In this document: one piece after another, positions 18,432-26,634 of the stretch
Layout: each line of letters begins with the position of its first letter
Position numbering within the stretch: position 1 is the first letter of the stretch
Origin: Akkermansiaceae bacterium
GTDB taxonomy: Bacteria > Verrucomicrobiota > Verrucomicrobiia > Verrucomicrobiales > Akkermansiaceae
Length of the DNA stretch: 46,357 nucleotides
Assembly: GCA_903908495.1 (NCBI GenBank)
Contig: CAIVSK010000025.1
Span: 1 to 46,357 of the forward strand
Reading direction: 5' to 3'
Position numbers and translations under genes: made by a program
The notes under the pieces: generated by a model
Told to the model about the DNA's origin: nothing
Seen by the model: the letters and a program-made list of their open reading frames with translations, nothing else
Database searches by the model: none

Positions 18432-19979
18432 ATGCTTTTCAGCACCTACACCTTCCTGCTGGTTTTCCTGCCGTTGACTCTGGCGGGTTATTTCCTGCTG
18501 GGGCGCTGGCATTGGCGGTGGAGCACCACCTGGCTGACGGGCTGCAGCCTGGCGTTTTACGCGTGGTGGAAACCCGAGGCTGACCAACCGTGGTCGCCGT
18601 GGTTTCTGGTGCTGGTGGTCCTCTCCTGCGCCGGCAACTACGCCTGCGGCAACACGATTGCCCGCTCGACCCACCCGGCAACACGCCGGGCGCTGGTCAC
18701 CCTCGGGGTGGCCGTCAACCTCCTGCTCCTGCTCCACTTCAAATACCTCGGCATCTTCGCCACCTGGTCACACGCTCTCACCGGATTCCCGCAGGTCGTC
18801 CCGCACTTGATCCTGCCGCTGGCGATCTCGTTTTTCACCTTCCTGCAAATCGCCTTTCTGGTTGATGTTTACCGGGGGGATCCGACCGGTTACAGCTTCG
18901 GGGATTACCTGTTGTTCGTCACGTTTTTCCCGCATTTGATTGCCGGTCCGATCGTCCACCACCGCGAGCTCATCAGCCAGTTCAAACCGCGCATCACCAA
19001 ACTCAACTCCAGTTATATTGCCATCGGGCTGACGGTGCTGGCCATCGGGCTGTTCAAGAAGGTGGTGATTGCCGACGGGCTGGCCAACACCGCGACACCC
19101 ATCTTTCAATTCGCCGCCACCACCACCCGCGCCCTGACCATGGGCGAGGCGTGGGTCGGCGCGATCGCCTATACCTTGCAAATTTATTTTGATTTTTCCG
19201 GCTACTCGGACATGGCGATCGGGGTTTCCTATCTGTTCGGAATCAAGTTGCCCCTCAACTTCAACTCGCCCTACAAGGCCACCTCGATCATCGAGTTCTG
19301 GCGGCGCTGGCACATGACGCTCTCGCGCTTCCTGCGCGATTACCTCTATATCCCGCTCGGCGGCAACCGCCGCGGCCCGCTGCGCCGCTACTCCAATCTG
19401 ATGGCCACCATGTTGCTAGGCGGGCTGTGGCATGGCGCCGGCATCACCTTCGTGCTGTGGGGCGCGCTGCACGGGATCTATCTGTGCATCAACAACGCCT
19501 GGCTCGGCCTGCGCAAATCGCGCGGCTGGCGCCCGTTGCCCAAGGCGGTGGCCGGTTTGCTCACCTTCGCGGCGGTGGTGTTCGCCTGGGTGCCATTCCG
19601 CTCCGGCAACTTCGAACTCGCCTCGGCCGGCAATGCCAAACTCGCCTGGCACACCAGCGCCCGTTTCTATCAAGCCATGGTGATCCCCCAGCGCGGGCCG
19701 CTGTGGACGCCCGTCGTCGATGGCGACATCATGAAGCCCCAGCGCGCGATCCGCCCGCTCATCTACAGCCTGCTCATCGCGTTCTTCCTGCCCAATACCC
19801 AGCAATTCCTCGGCCGTTTCTCACCGCATTTCCGCAGCGCCCGCGAGCCGGCCAACCGCCGCCGCCGGTGGTGGGGTTGGCGCCCTGTCCCGCTCGCCGC
19901 GGCGTTTGTTTTCATTCTTTTCCTGATCGTCACCCTGGAAATTGATAGTGGTGGTGAGTTCATCTACTTCCAGTTCTAG
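18432..19979 (+). CDS. MBOAT-family O-acyltransferase (AlgI-like)
   Basis: Membrane-bound O-acyltransferases of this group pass acyl, usually acetyl, groups across the inner membrane for polysaccharide decoration, as AlgI does for alginate. The 515-residue product begins MLFSTYTFLLVFLPLTLAGYFLL, the usual family start. It contains the FFPHLIAGPIVH segment, YFDFSGYSDMAIG, FWRRWHMTLSRFLRDYLYIPLGGNR, and the catalytic-type histidine in GGLWHGAG (about His334). Many membrane helices are evident. In-frame ATGs at 18405 and 18255 exist; 18432 fits homologues best. It is the first gene of a seven-gene plus-strand run, and the following gene is the likely periplasmic partner. Confidence 0.9.
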   Translation: MLFSTYTFLLVFLPLTLAGYFLLGRWHWRWSTTWLTGCSLAFYAWWKPEADQPWSPWFLVLVVLSCAGNYACGNTIARSTHPATRRALVTLGVAVNLLLLLHFKYLGIFATWSHALTGFPQVVPHLILPLAISFFTFLQIAFLVDVYRGDPTGYSFGDYLLFVTFFPHLIAGPIVHHRELISQFKPRITKLNSSYIAIGLTVLAIGLFKKVVIADGLANTATPIFQFAATTTRALTMGEAWVGAIAYTLQIYFDFSGYSDMAIGVSYLFGIKLPLNFNSPYKATSIIEFWRRWHMTLSRFLRDYLYIPLGGNRRGPLRRYSNLMATMLLGGLWHGAGITFVLWGALHGIYLCINNAWLGLRKSRGWRPLPKAVAGLLTFAAVVFAWVPFRSGNFELASAGNAKLAWHTSARFYQAMVIPQRGPLWTPVVDGDIMKPQRAIRPLIYSLLIAFFLPNTQQFLGRFSPHFRSAREPANRRRRWWGWRPVPLAAAFVFILFLIVTLEIDSGGEFIYFQF

Positions 19980-20007
19980 CTCCCGCCCCAGCTCCTTCCC
20001 ACTCGCC

Positions 20008-21246
20008 ATGTTCCGCCGTCCATTCTCCCGCTTCCTGCGTTGGTTCGCCGCGCTGATGGGGAGTTATCTCGTGATCACCGCGATTCTATCCACCACCGTC
20101 GACCCCTGGCGCATCAACGCCGCACCATGGGCGATTGCGGCCCTCGACGGGTCACGCGAAATCAGCCAAACCACCCGCGTCGGCAAGGCCGCCATCGCCA
20201 ATCGCGGCATCTGGCGCGCCGCCATCTTCGGCTCATCACGCCTCGAGAGCGGACTTGACCCGACCCACCCGGCGCTGCCGCCGCAGCGCACGGTCAATCT
20301 CGCGTTGTCCGGGGCCAGCTTGTTAGAAAACCTGGCGGTCGCCAACTACACGCTGGACCGCAACCCGCAGCTCAAGACGGTGATTTTCGGCATCGATCCG
20401 GGCGATCTGCACAGCGCGGGCGACAGTCGCGACTCCAATCACTTTTACCAGTCCCCGTTTGCCGACAACAACCATTCCATCGAGCGGGGCATCAACCAAG
20501 TCATTGGCTGGCATTCGTTCACCGACTCCATCGCCACGCTCAAGCGCCATTTCAACCGGGTTGCGCCCAGATGCAGCCCGTTTGGCCAAATGCTCCATCC
20601 GGCCGATCACGGCGATCTGCGGGCCTTCATCGAGCAGGCATTCATTGAAAACACCGCCGACCAGTGGGCGCTGCGCCCGCAGATCCTGCGTCAAAACAAG
20701 ACCGTTGGTCTAACCGAGTTCATCGAGCGGGTCCGGCGCGCCGGCATCGAACTCTTCATCATCATTCCGCCGCAGCATGCGTTGAAGCAAATCCATCCCA
20801 CCGCCGAGCGTCCGCAAGCCATGGGTTGGGAAACGGACCTGCTCGCGTTGATAGATATCTGCTCCAAGGCCAATGCCCTCGCAGCCCCCGGCCCGCCCGC
20901 CCGGTTGTGGAGTTTTCTCACCTTCAACACCGCCACCTCCACCCCGATGCCGCTGCCTGGTGCCGCGAGCCAAGCCATGCCGGGCTGGTTCGACCTCGGT
21001 CACGCCGGCAATGGCCTCGGCAACCAGGTGTTAGACACGCTCTTCGCCGGCCGGCCCGGTGCCACCGCCGTGAGCCCCCCGGTCGGCGTGAACCTGTTGG
21101 ATGGCGAGTGGAATGCCATTCGTACCACCTGGATCGATGGCCACCAAGCGTTCTGTGCCAGCCACCCGCAAGATGTGGCATGGTGGCGCAGCCTGATGGC
21201 CCGTGCCGCCGCCAAGGCCGATGCCGTAGCCCACAACCGCAGTTGA
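20008..21246 (+). CDS. Membrane-anchored SGNH-like partner of the MBOAT protein
   Basis: The 412-residue protein has one N-terminal membrane anchor (about residues 12-30), and the rest would lie outside the cytoplasmic membrane. It carries AAIFGSSRLESGLDP (GSSR at 75-78), the position of block I in SGNH hydrolase-like proteins, and later IIIPPQHA and a W-D-x-x-H-like GWFDLGHAG near the C-terminus, consistent with a Ser-Asp-His arrangement. AlgJ/AlgX/DltD-type proteins of this sort take acyl groups from an MBOAT partner and place them on a glycan. The gene begins 28 bp after the MBOAT stop, supporting that role. The frame opens earlier at 19942, inside the MBOAT gene, but that part is a serine run. 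Confidence 0.72.
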   Translation: MFRRPFSRFLRWFAALMGSYLVITAILSTTVDPWRINAAPWAIAALDGSREISQTTRVGKAAIANRGIWRAAIFGSSRLESGLDPTHPALPPQRTVNLALSGASLLENLAVANYTLDRNPQLKTVIFGIDPGDLHSAGDSRDSNHFYQSPFADNNHSIERGINQVIGWHSFTDSIATLKRHFNRVAPRCSPFGQMLHPADHGDLRAFIEQAFIENTADQWALRPQILRQNKTVGLTEFIERVRRAGIELFIIIPPQHALKQIHPTAERPQAMGWETDLLALIDICSKANALAAPGPPARLWSFLTFNTATSTPMPLPGAASQAMPGWFDLGHAGNGLGNQVLDTLFAGRPGATAVSPPVGVNLLDGEWNAIRTTWIDGHQAFCASHPQDVAWWRSLMARAAAKADAVAHNRS

Positions 21247-21252
21247 TCCCGG

Positions 21253-22332
21253 ATGCGTCCAGTACTAACAAACCAAGCTCCTCCACCCGACCGCGGCACC
21301 CGGCCACGGGTGGCGATCATTCAAAAAAGCAACGGACTGCTGACCTGGTGCACCGATCTGACGGCGGCATTCCGGGAGGCGGGAGCCACCACCCTGGCCG
21401 CCAATTCCCGGCCATCCTCCCTATCAGAACACTGGGCCCGGCACCGCAACAACCAGCGGCTGCTGTTGAATCCGGCAACCTCCCGCCGCCTGGCCAACAC
21501 CCTGTCCGGCTTTGCGCCGGATCTGGTCGTCATTCTCAACTCCCCCAGTCTCCCGCCTGCCGCCGAGGCCCTCATGCGCCGCGCGCTGCGTCCGGGCGTG
21601 CCAATTGTCGGTTGGCTGTGTGACAGTGTCGACGTGCTGCCCGCGGGCCATGACGCGATGCTCGATGGAGTTTACTATTTTGATTCGGCAAGTCTGCCGA
21701 CCTTGCTTGAGCACTACCGGGCAACGCCGGCGCGCTTGGAGTTTCTGCCGCTGGCGGCCAACCCGCGGCGCTATGCCTGCCAACCTATCAATATTCAAGC
21801 CCGCGGGCGCCACCTCGTCTTTGCCGGCAACTGCACGCCCGCCCGCCAGCGCTTCTTCGCCGACTACCGCAGCCTTGGCCAACGCCTGGATCTGTACGGA
21901 CTGCATGCCGGCAATTGGCCCCGGGTGTGGCGCAACCGCAAACTCTCATCCGCCGCCCTGGCACGGGTCTATCAACAATGCCTGGTCAACCTCAACCTGC
22001 TGCAGGCGGGAAACACCACCAACGGGCTCAATTTGCGGGCCTTCGAAATCCCCTGCGCCGGCGGCTTGGCATCCTATCCGGACGTGCCCGATCTCGCCCG
22101 CTGCTTCACGCCCGATGAGGAAGTCATCGTCTATCAGTCCGCCACGGATCTCGCCGAAAAGGTCGGCCACCTTCTGCGCCACCCCGAGCAAGCCCTGGCA
22201 ATCACGCTGGCAGGTCATCAGCGGGTGCTGCGGGAACACACGTTCTATCACCGGGCTGTGCGCATGTTGAATGATTGGCTCGGCTCGTCCTTCCGCCCTG
22301 AAATCCCCGACTACATCGCCTCTTCGCTATGA
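21253..22332 (+). CDS. CgeB-like glycosyltransferase
   Basis: The 359-residue protein resembles the GT-B glycosyltransferases grouped with the spore proteins CgeB and YkvP. The C-terminal domain has the characteristic string NGLNLRAFEIPCAGGLASYPDVPDLARCFTPDEE in two parts (about residues 255-290), then VIVYQSATDLAEKVGHLLRHPEQ and a closing HQRVLREHTFYHRA helix. The N-terminal half has PDLVVILNSPSLPP and GWLCDSVD. Donor and acceptor sugars are unknown. It starts six bases after the preceding stop and overlaps the next gene by four bases (ATGA), placing it within the glycan operon. Confidence 0.82.
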   Translation: MRPVLTNQAPPPDRGTRPRVAIIQKSNGLLTWCTDLTAAFREAGATTLAANSRPSSLSEHWARHRNNQRLLLNPATSRRLANTLSGFAPDLVVILNSPSLPPAAEALMRRALRPGVPIVGWLCDSVDVLPAGHDAMLDGVYYFDSASLPTLLEHYRATPARLEFLPLAANPRRYACQPINIQARGRHLVFAGNCTPARQRFFADYRSLGQRLDLYGLHAGNWPRVWRNRKLSSAALARVYQQCLVNLNLLQAGNTTNGLNLRAFEIPCAGGLASYPDVPDLARCFTPDEEVIVYQSATDLAEKVGHLLRHPEQALAITLAGHQRVLREHTFYHRAVRMLNDWLGSSFRPEIPDYIASSL

Positions 22333-23363
22333 CCGCTCCAAGCCCTGCCCCGCCCAATAGTGTCAATTTGGGGTGCCCTGACCGGACAACAGGCGTCCCG
22401 CCTGTGAGGGAAGACAGCGCGTCCCGCCTGTCTGCGCTTGAGACGACAGGCTGGAAGCCCGTCGTCCATGACAGGCAAGATGCCTGTCCTCCTGCTAAAT
22501 CGACAGTTTTGCCAGCCTCACCGACCCTCCGTCTCGCAGACGGCGTGCTGGTCATCAACCTCGACCAGCGCCCGGAGCGACTGGAGCGCTTTGCGGCAAT
22601 GGCGGCGCTGACAAGCGTGCTGGACGGCTGGCAACGCATCCCCGCAGTCAATGGAGTGGAGCTTCCCGGCTACGACCGGCGGCCCTGGTTCCGCCAGCGC
22701 AAACGCGACAAGTGCTGGGCCGGCAGGGCGGGCTGCACGCTGTCGCACCGCAAAGCCATCGCCTATGCCCGCGACGCCGGTTGGGACAGTGTCCTGATTC
22801 TCGAAGATGACGTCCAGCCGGGCGAGGGATTCGACGCCGCCGTGAAAAACTTCCTCGATGGCACTGCGGCTTGCCCCAGGCCGTCAAGCGCATGCTTCCT
22901 CGGCTTGTCCCAACAAGTCGGCCCCAGCCTCAAACTCCGCCGCCTGGATGACGTGCGCTCTATCTATCAAATTTTCGGTTGCACCGGCACCTTTGCCTAC
23001 ATTTTGCAACGCGACTCATTTGATTGGCTGCTGGCCAAGCTGCCCACCGCGGAGACCATTTGGCCGTGGGTGGCGCGCCACCGCGCGATCGACCGCTGGT
23101 ATGCCCGCAACCTGTCGGGCCGTTTCACGGTGCACGCGGTGTCCCCGAGCCTCATCGGGCACTACTCGAGCTTTTCGGACATCGGCCAGCGCGCCGGCGC
23201 CAACCTGCTCGTCGAGGAATCAGAACCCGAAGAACATGACCACTTGCGGCCTTGCGGCCCCATCGCGTTCAGCCTCGGTGCGGCGCTCCTGCGGATCCGA
23301 TTTTCGCTCACCAAACTGGTCAACCGCGTCCAGTGTGCAATCAAGCGCCAGCGCGGGTTCTGA
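22329..23363 (+). CDS. GT25 glycosyltransferase with an embedded palindromic element
   Basis: The 344-residue protein is a family 25 transferase, as used in lipooligosaccharide synthesis. Its core starts at VLVINLDQRPERLERF (residue 73) and has GCTLSHRKAIAYARDAG and the LILEDDVQ metal-binding motif (near 158). Residues 9-62 are encoded by the palindromic element at 22352-22513, read in frame without stops. The ATG at 22329 overlaps the previous stop (ATGA), which argues that translation really begins there and passes through the element. An in-frame GTG at 22545, just before the core, is the alternative. The element may have inserted at the 5' end of a working gene. Confidence 0.82.
   Translation: MTAPSPAPPNSVNLGCPDRTTGVPPVREDSASRLSALETTGWKPVVHDRQDACPPAKSTVLPASPTLRLADGVLVINLDQRPERLERFAAMAALTSVLDGWQRIPAVNGVELPGYDRRPWFRQRKRDKCWAGRAGCTLSHRKAIAYARDAGWDSVLILEDDVQPGEGFDAAVKNFLDGTAACPRPSSACFLGLSQQVGPSLKLRRLDDVRSIYQIFGCTGTFAYILQRDSFDWLLAKLPTAETIWPWVARHRAIDRWYARNLSGRFTVHAVSPSLIGHYSSFSDIGQRAGANLLVEESEPEEHDHLRPCGPIAFSLGAALLRIRFSLTKLVNRVQCAIKRQRGF
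22352..22513 (+). repeat. Palindromic interspersed element, copy 2, in frame in GT25 gene
   Basis: About 162 bp, exactly 54 codons, inside the 5' part of the GT25 reading frame. The left end is a diverged GCCCAATAGTGTCAATTTG and the right end CTAAATCGACAGTTTTGCC, complementary with mismatches. The four hairpins are intact, one now with an AGA loop. The encoded peptide includes TGVPPVREDSASRLSAL and TGWKPVVHDRQDACPP, closely matching the frames of copies 3 and 4. Confidence 0.85.
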
Positions 23364-23388
23364 CCCTATACTAACAAACACCTTGCCG

Positions 23389-24315
23389 ATGTCCATTATT
23401 CGAACATTTTCACTCCTTCACCACGCCAGCCACCAGGCGTTCCCCATCGGCAGAAACGGCAGCATCAGCAAACGGCTGAAATTCATCTGCCGCAGCTGGC
23501 CCAACCGCCACGCCAATCAGATCTGGTTCGAACTGCTGCGTGACGACCCGTTTCTGCGCCGCCTGGCGGACCACGATCACCGTATCTATCGGAAACTCTA
23601 CCGCCCGTACCTCTCGGCATCCTGGAGCAAGGAGCGCACCCTGGCGGCATTGAAGGCCAATTACGCCGTCCTGCAGGCGGCGATCATCCCAGCCACCTTG
23701 GAACGGATTTTTCTAACCGACTCGTTCTGCCTGGCGGAGTGGAGTGCCAACCGGACCTACCGGCTGCGGTTGACCCACGATCCGCGTTTCTATCAGGAGG
23801 GTGAACTCACCCTCAGCCTGCAATGTCCCGAACTGGGCGAAGGCGAACTCGCCCTGCTCTCCGCCACCCTCGCCCCAACCGAAGACGGGTCCCTGGCAAT
23901 GTACATTGGCGGCCTGCAGGGAGCCGAGCGCGCGCTGGGTGCGCCTGCCATCAAGGAGGCAGGGCGCGATTTGCACGGGTTGCGGCCCAAGAGCATGATC
24001 GTGATTGCCGCACAGTTGCTGGCAAATCACTTGGGATGCGGGCGCATCCTGGCCACCACCGCCGCCTCGCATGCCTACAGCACCGACGAGCGGCGACAGT
24101 CCGGCGAGCGCCAGAAGATGTTCTTTGACTATGACGCGTTTTGGGAGGAGTGTGGCGGCGTGGCCGAAGGCGGGGCGTTCCTGGCTCTGCCGCTGACCAC
24201 CGCCCGGCGCCCGCGCGAGGAGATGAAACCGCAGAAGCGCCCGATGTATAACCGCCGCTACGCGATGCTCGACGAGCTAGAGGCCGCCGTCGCCCAAGCC
24301 TTTTCAGTGATCTGA
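23389..24315 (+). CDS. DUF535 (VirK/YbjX-like) protein
   Basis: The 308-residue protein matches DUF535, the family of VirK and YbjX, which is associated with envelope stress and resistance to cationic peptides, although its biochemistry is unknown. Typical strings are GELTLSLQCPELGEGELALLSATL split over strands, AMYIGGLQGAERA, AIKEAGRDLHGLRPKSMIVIAAQLLA, and FFDYDAFWEECGG followed by AFLALPL. The start at 23389 lies 25 bp after the GT25 stop; the frame extends back into that gene but with alternate-frame sequence. Its place between glycosyltransferases suggests a role in assembly or modification of the same surface glycan. Confidence 0.82.
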   Translation: MSIIRTFSLLHHASHQAFPIGRNGSISKRLKFICRSWPNRHANQIWFELLRDDPFLRRLADHDHRIYRKLYRPYLSASWSKERTLAALKANYAVLQAAIIPATLERIFLTDSFCLAEWSANRTYRLRLTHDPRFYQEGELTLSLQCPELGEGELALLSATLAPTEDGSLAMYIGGLQGAERALGAPAIKEAGRDLHGLRPKSMIVIAAQLLANHLGCGRILATTAASHAYSTDERRQSGERQKMFFDYDAFWEECGGVAEGGAFLALPLTTARRPREEMKPQKRPMYNRRYAMLDELEAAVAQAFSVI

Positions 24316-24317
24316 CA

Positions 24318-25397
24318 ATGAGCACCACCAGCGGCAAGCGAATCCGGGTCAAGTTCCTGTCCAAATCGCAGGCATCCGACACCAATTATGACCTGTGGAT
24401 GAAGCGGTTTCCCAACCATGTGCCAAGTTGGGGTGCCTGTGACTTCATCTTTGACCAGCATTGCCACGACTATGACTGGTTGATGGTCTATGACGATCTG
24501 CCAAAAAGCGGTGACGAGCGCTTCCCTAACTGGTCTGAAAAACTGCCGTCGATCAGGGAGAACTCGCTGCTCATCACCGCAGAGCCGTCTGTCATCAAGA
24601 ATTACGGGCGCTCGTTCGTCAACCAGTTCGGCTGGATCCTCAGCAGTCAGGAGCCATGGGCCATCAAACACCCGAGGACCATCCTGTCCCAAACCGGATA
24701 CGTCTGGTTCTATGGCGGCAGCGGCGCGCGCGGCTCGTATGATGCGCTTGCAAGCCAGGTGCCGCCGCGCAAGACCTTGCCGATCTCCACGGTTTGTTCC
24801 ACCAAGCAGATGCGCCACACGCTGCATCACGCCCGCTATAAGTTCACCCAGGACCTCAAGGCCAGGCTGCCGGCGTTGGATATTTTCGGCCAGGGCGTGC
24901 GCCCAATCGACGACAAGGCCGACGCGCTGGATCCCTACAAGCTGCATCTGGCGATTGAAAACCATGTGTGTCCGCACCATTGGACCGAGAAGCTCAGCGA
25001 TCCGTTCCTCGGTCATTGCCTGCCTCTCTATCATGGTTGTCCTAACACCATGGAATACTTTCCGGAAGAGAGTCATATCCCGATTAACATCCATCACTTC
25101 GACGAAGCCTTCGAGCGCATCAAGCAGGCGCTGCAAGACCATGAATATGAAAAGCGGCTGCCCGCCATTCAGGAGGCCCGGCGCTTGATTTTGAATGAAT
25201 ACGCGCTGTTCCCGCTGGTAGCGCGCTTGATCGAGGAGCGCCACCAGATTCGCGGCGATGAACCGGTGGCCGCCCACTCGATCTGCAGCCGCCGCGCCGT
25301 GCGCAGGAAACAGCCCGTCTCCGCCGTCCGCGACGCCATCGATAAGACACTGCTGCGCCTCAGGCACAAGTTCATCCGGCCAGACGGTCCGACCTAA
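24318..25397 (+). CDS. GT10-like (fucosyltransferase-family) glycosyltransferase A
   Basis: The 359-residue protein carries the C-terminal GT10 signature at about residues 190-255: DIFGQGVRPIDDKADAL, YKLHLAIENH, HWTEKLSDPFLG and PLYHGCPNTMEYFP. GT10 enzymes classically move fucose from GDP-fucose; whether fucose is used here is unknown. The N-terminal half is less conserved, with DYDWLMVYDDLP and LLITAEPS. It starts two bases after the DUF535 stop. The next gene is a diverged tandem paralogue. Confidence 0.82.
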   Translation: MSTTSGKRIRVKFLSKSQASDTNYDLWMKRFPNHVPSWGACDFIFDQHCHDYDWLMVYDDLPKSGDERFPNWSEKLPSIRENSLLITAEPSVIKNYGRSFVNQFGWILSSQEPWAIKHPRTILSQTGYVWFYGGSGARGSYDALASQVPPRKTLPISTVCSTKQMRHTLHHARYKFTQDLKARLPALDIFGQGVRPIDDKADALDPYKLHLAIENHVCPHHWTEKLSDPFLGHCLPLYHGCPNTMEYFPEESHIPINIHHFDEAFERIKQALQDHEYEKRLPAIQEARRLILNEYALFPLVARLIEERHQIRGDEPVAAHSICSRRAVRRKQPVSAVRDAIDKTLLRLRHKFIRPDGPT

Positions 25398-25437
25398 CGA
25401 CAACATCATCGGCCTTTCAAGAAATCCTCCCCCCGCC

Positions 25438-26571
25438 ATGCCAAATACTGTCAGTTCAGCACACTCTGAGCGGAAAACAGGCATCCTGCCTGCGATGGAA
25501 GACAGCGCTTCAAGTCCGTCCGCGCATGAAACGACAGGCAGGATGCCCGTCGTCCATGCCAGGCAGGATGCCTATCCTCCTGACTCCTCCGCCCCTCCAC
25601 GCTTGCGGGTCGCCGTGACCACCACGGTGAGTCATGCGGACATGGACCGGCTCTGTCCCGAGCGCCAGACGCGTTGGGGCCGCTGTGAGTTTCTGCTCAA
25701 TCCGCCGCGGGGCAGCGCCTGCGATTATTGGATTGTGTTTGCGGGCAGTCGTGACCGCGACCTAATGCAGTGCGCGCCGGAGAACACCCTGTTCATTGCG
25801 GGCGAACCCCCATCCAAAAAAATCTATCCGCGGAAGTTTTACGCGCAATTCCACCGCGTCGTCAGCAGTCATGCCGCCGACCCCCATCCGCGGGTGACCA
25901 CCAGCCTGCCCGGGCTGAACTGGCACGTCGGGCTGTTCCGCGCCGCGGACCGCTACCACTACGGCTATGACGAGCTCAAGCGCCTGACGCCGGACGCCAA
26001 GACCAACCGGATTTCGGTGGTGTGCTCCAATCTAACCACCACGCCGGGCCAGCGCCAGCGGCTCGAGTTTCTCGGGCATCTCAAGGCGGCGCTGGGTGAG
26101 CGCCTGGTACATTACGGGCGCGGCTTCACCCCGATTGAGGACAAGATGGATGCGATCCTGCCGCACCGCTTGCATCTGGTGTTGGAAAATTCCTGTTCGC
26201 CCGACTATTGGACCGAGAAACTCTCCGATGCCTATCTGGGCTGGGCCTATCCGATCTACGCGGGCTGCCCGAATCTGGGGGATTATTTTCCCGCCGCGGG
26301 CTTCACCGCGGTGGACGTCACGCAGCCGCAACAAGCGGTTGACCTCATCCGGGGCATGCTGGCAGAAGAGCCGGGAGCGGCCGAAATGGCGGCCATCGCC
26401 CGCTGTCGCGACTTGATTCTGGACGATTACAACCCGTTCGCCCGTTTCGCCCATTGGGCCGAACTTTTCCATCAGCCAGGCACCCGCTCGCAAGCCATGG
26501 CCATCACCACCCACAAGGCATTCCGCCCGTTCCCCCGGGGACTTATCTATCGGCTGAGGCATGGCGGCTAA
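25438..26571 (+). CDS. GT10-like glycosyltransferase B with an element-derived N-terminus
   Basis: The 377-residue protein shares the GT10 signature with its upstream neighbour: YGRGFTPIEDKMDAI, HRLHLVLENSCSPDYW, TEKLSDAYLGWAYPIYAGCPN and DYFP (about residues 225-285). The two are likely a tandem duplication that has diverged to accept different substrates. The first ~50 codons after the ATG at 25438 are supplied by the palindromic element 25440-25590, in the same frame as in the GT25 gene. The core begins at LRVAVTTTVSHADMD. If translation instead starts at a TTG or GTG just before the core, the element is leader sequence. The frame also extends upstream to 25258 over the previous gene, which is unlikely to be used. 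Confidence 0.8.
   Translation: MPNTVSSAHSERKTGILPAMEDSASSPSAHETTGRMPVVHARQDAYPPDSSAPPRLRVAVTTTVSHADMDRLCPERQTRWGRCEFLLNPPRGSACDYWIVFAGSRDRDLMQCAPENTLFIAGEPPSKKIYPRKFYAQFHRVVSSHAADPHPRVTTSLPGLNWHVGLFRAADRYHYGYDELKRLTPDAKTNRISVVCSNLTTTPGQRQRLEFLGHLKAALGERLVHYGRGFTPIEDKMDAILPHRLHLVLENSCSPDYWTEKLSDAYLGWAYPIYAGCPNLGDYFPAAGFTAVDVTQPQQAVDLIRGMLAEEPGAAEMAAIARCRDLILDDYNPFARFAHWAELFHQPGTRSQAMAITTHKAFRPFPRGLIYRLRHGG
25440..25590 (+). repeat. Palindromic interspersed element, copy 3, right end decayed
   Basis: About 150 bp. The left inverted repeat (GCCAAATACTGTCAGTTCAG) is clear; the right one after CCTATCCTCCTGACTCC is largely lost. The hairpin words are of the GGCATCCTGCC/GGCAGGATGCC type, unlike the GGCTTCCAGCC type of other copies, yet each stem remains complementary. 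The second hairpin is the most decayed. It is read as SERKTGILPAMEDSAS and ETTGRMPVVHARQDAYPP in the GT10 B frame. Confidence 0.82.
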
Positions 26572-26634
26572 GCGAGCCGAAATTTTGCAAGGAGTTTACA
26601 GACAGACGCCTATGGATTTGCTATCCTGGTGGCG

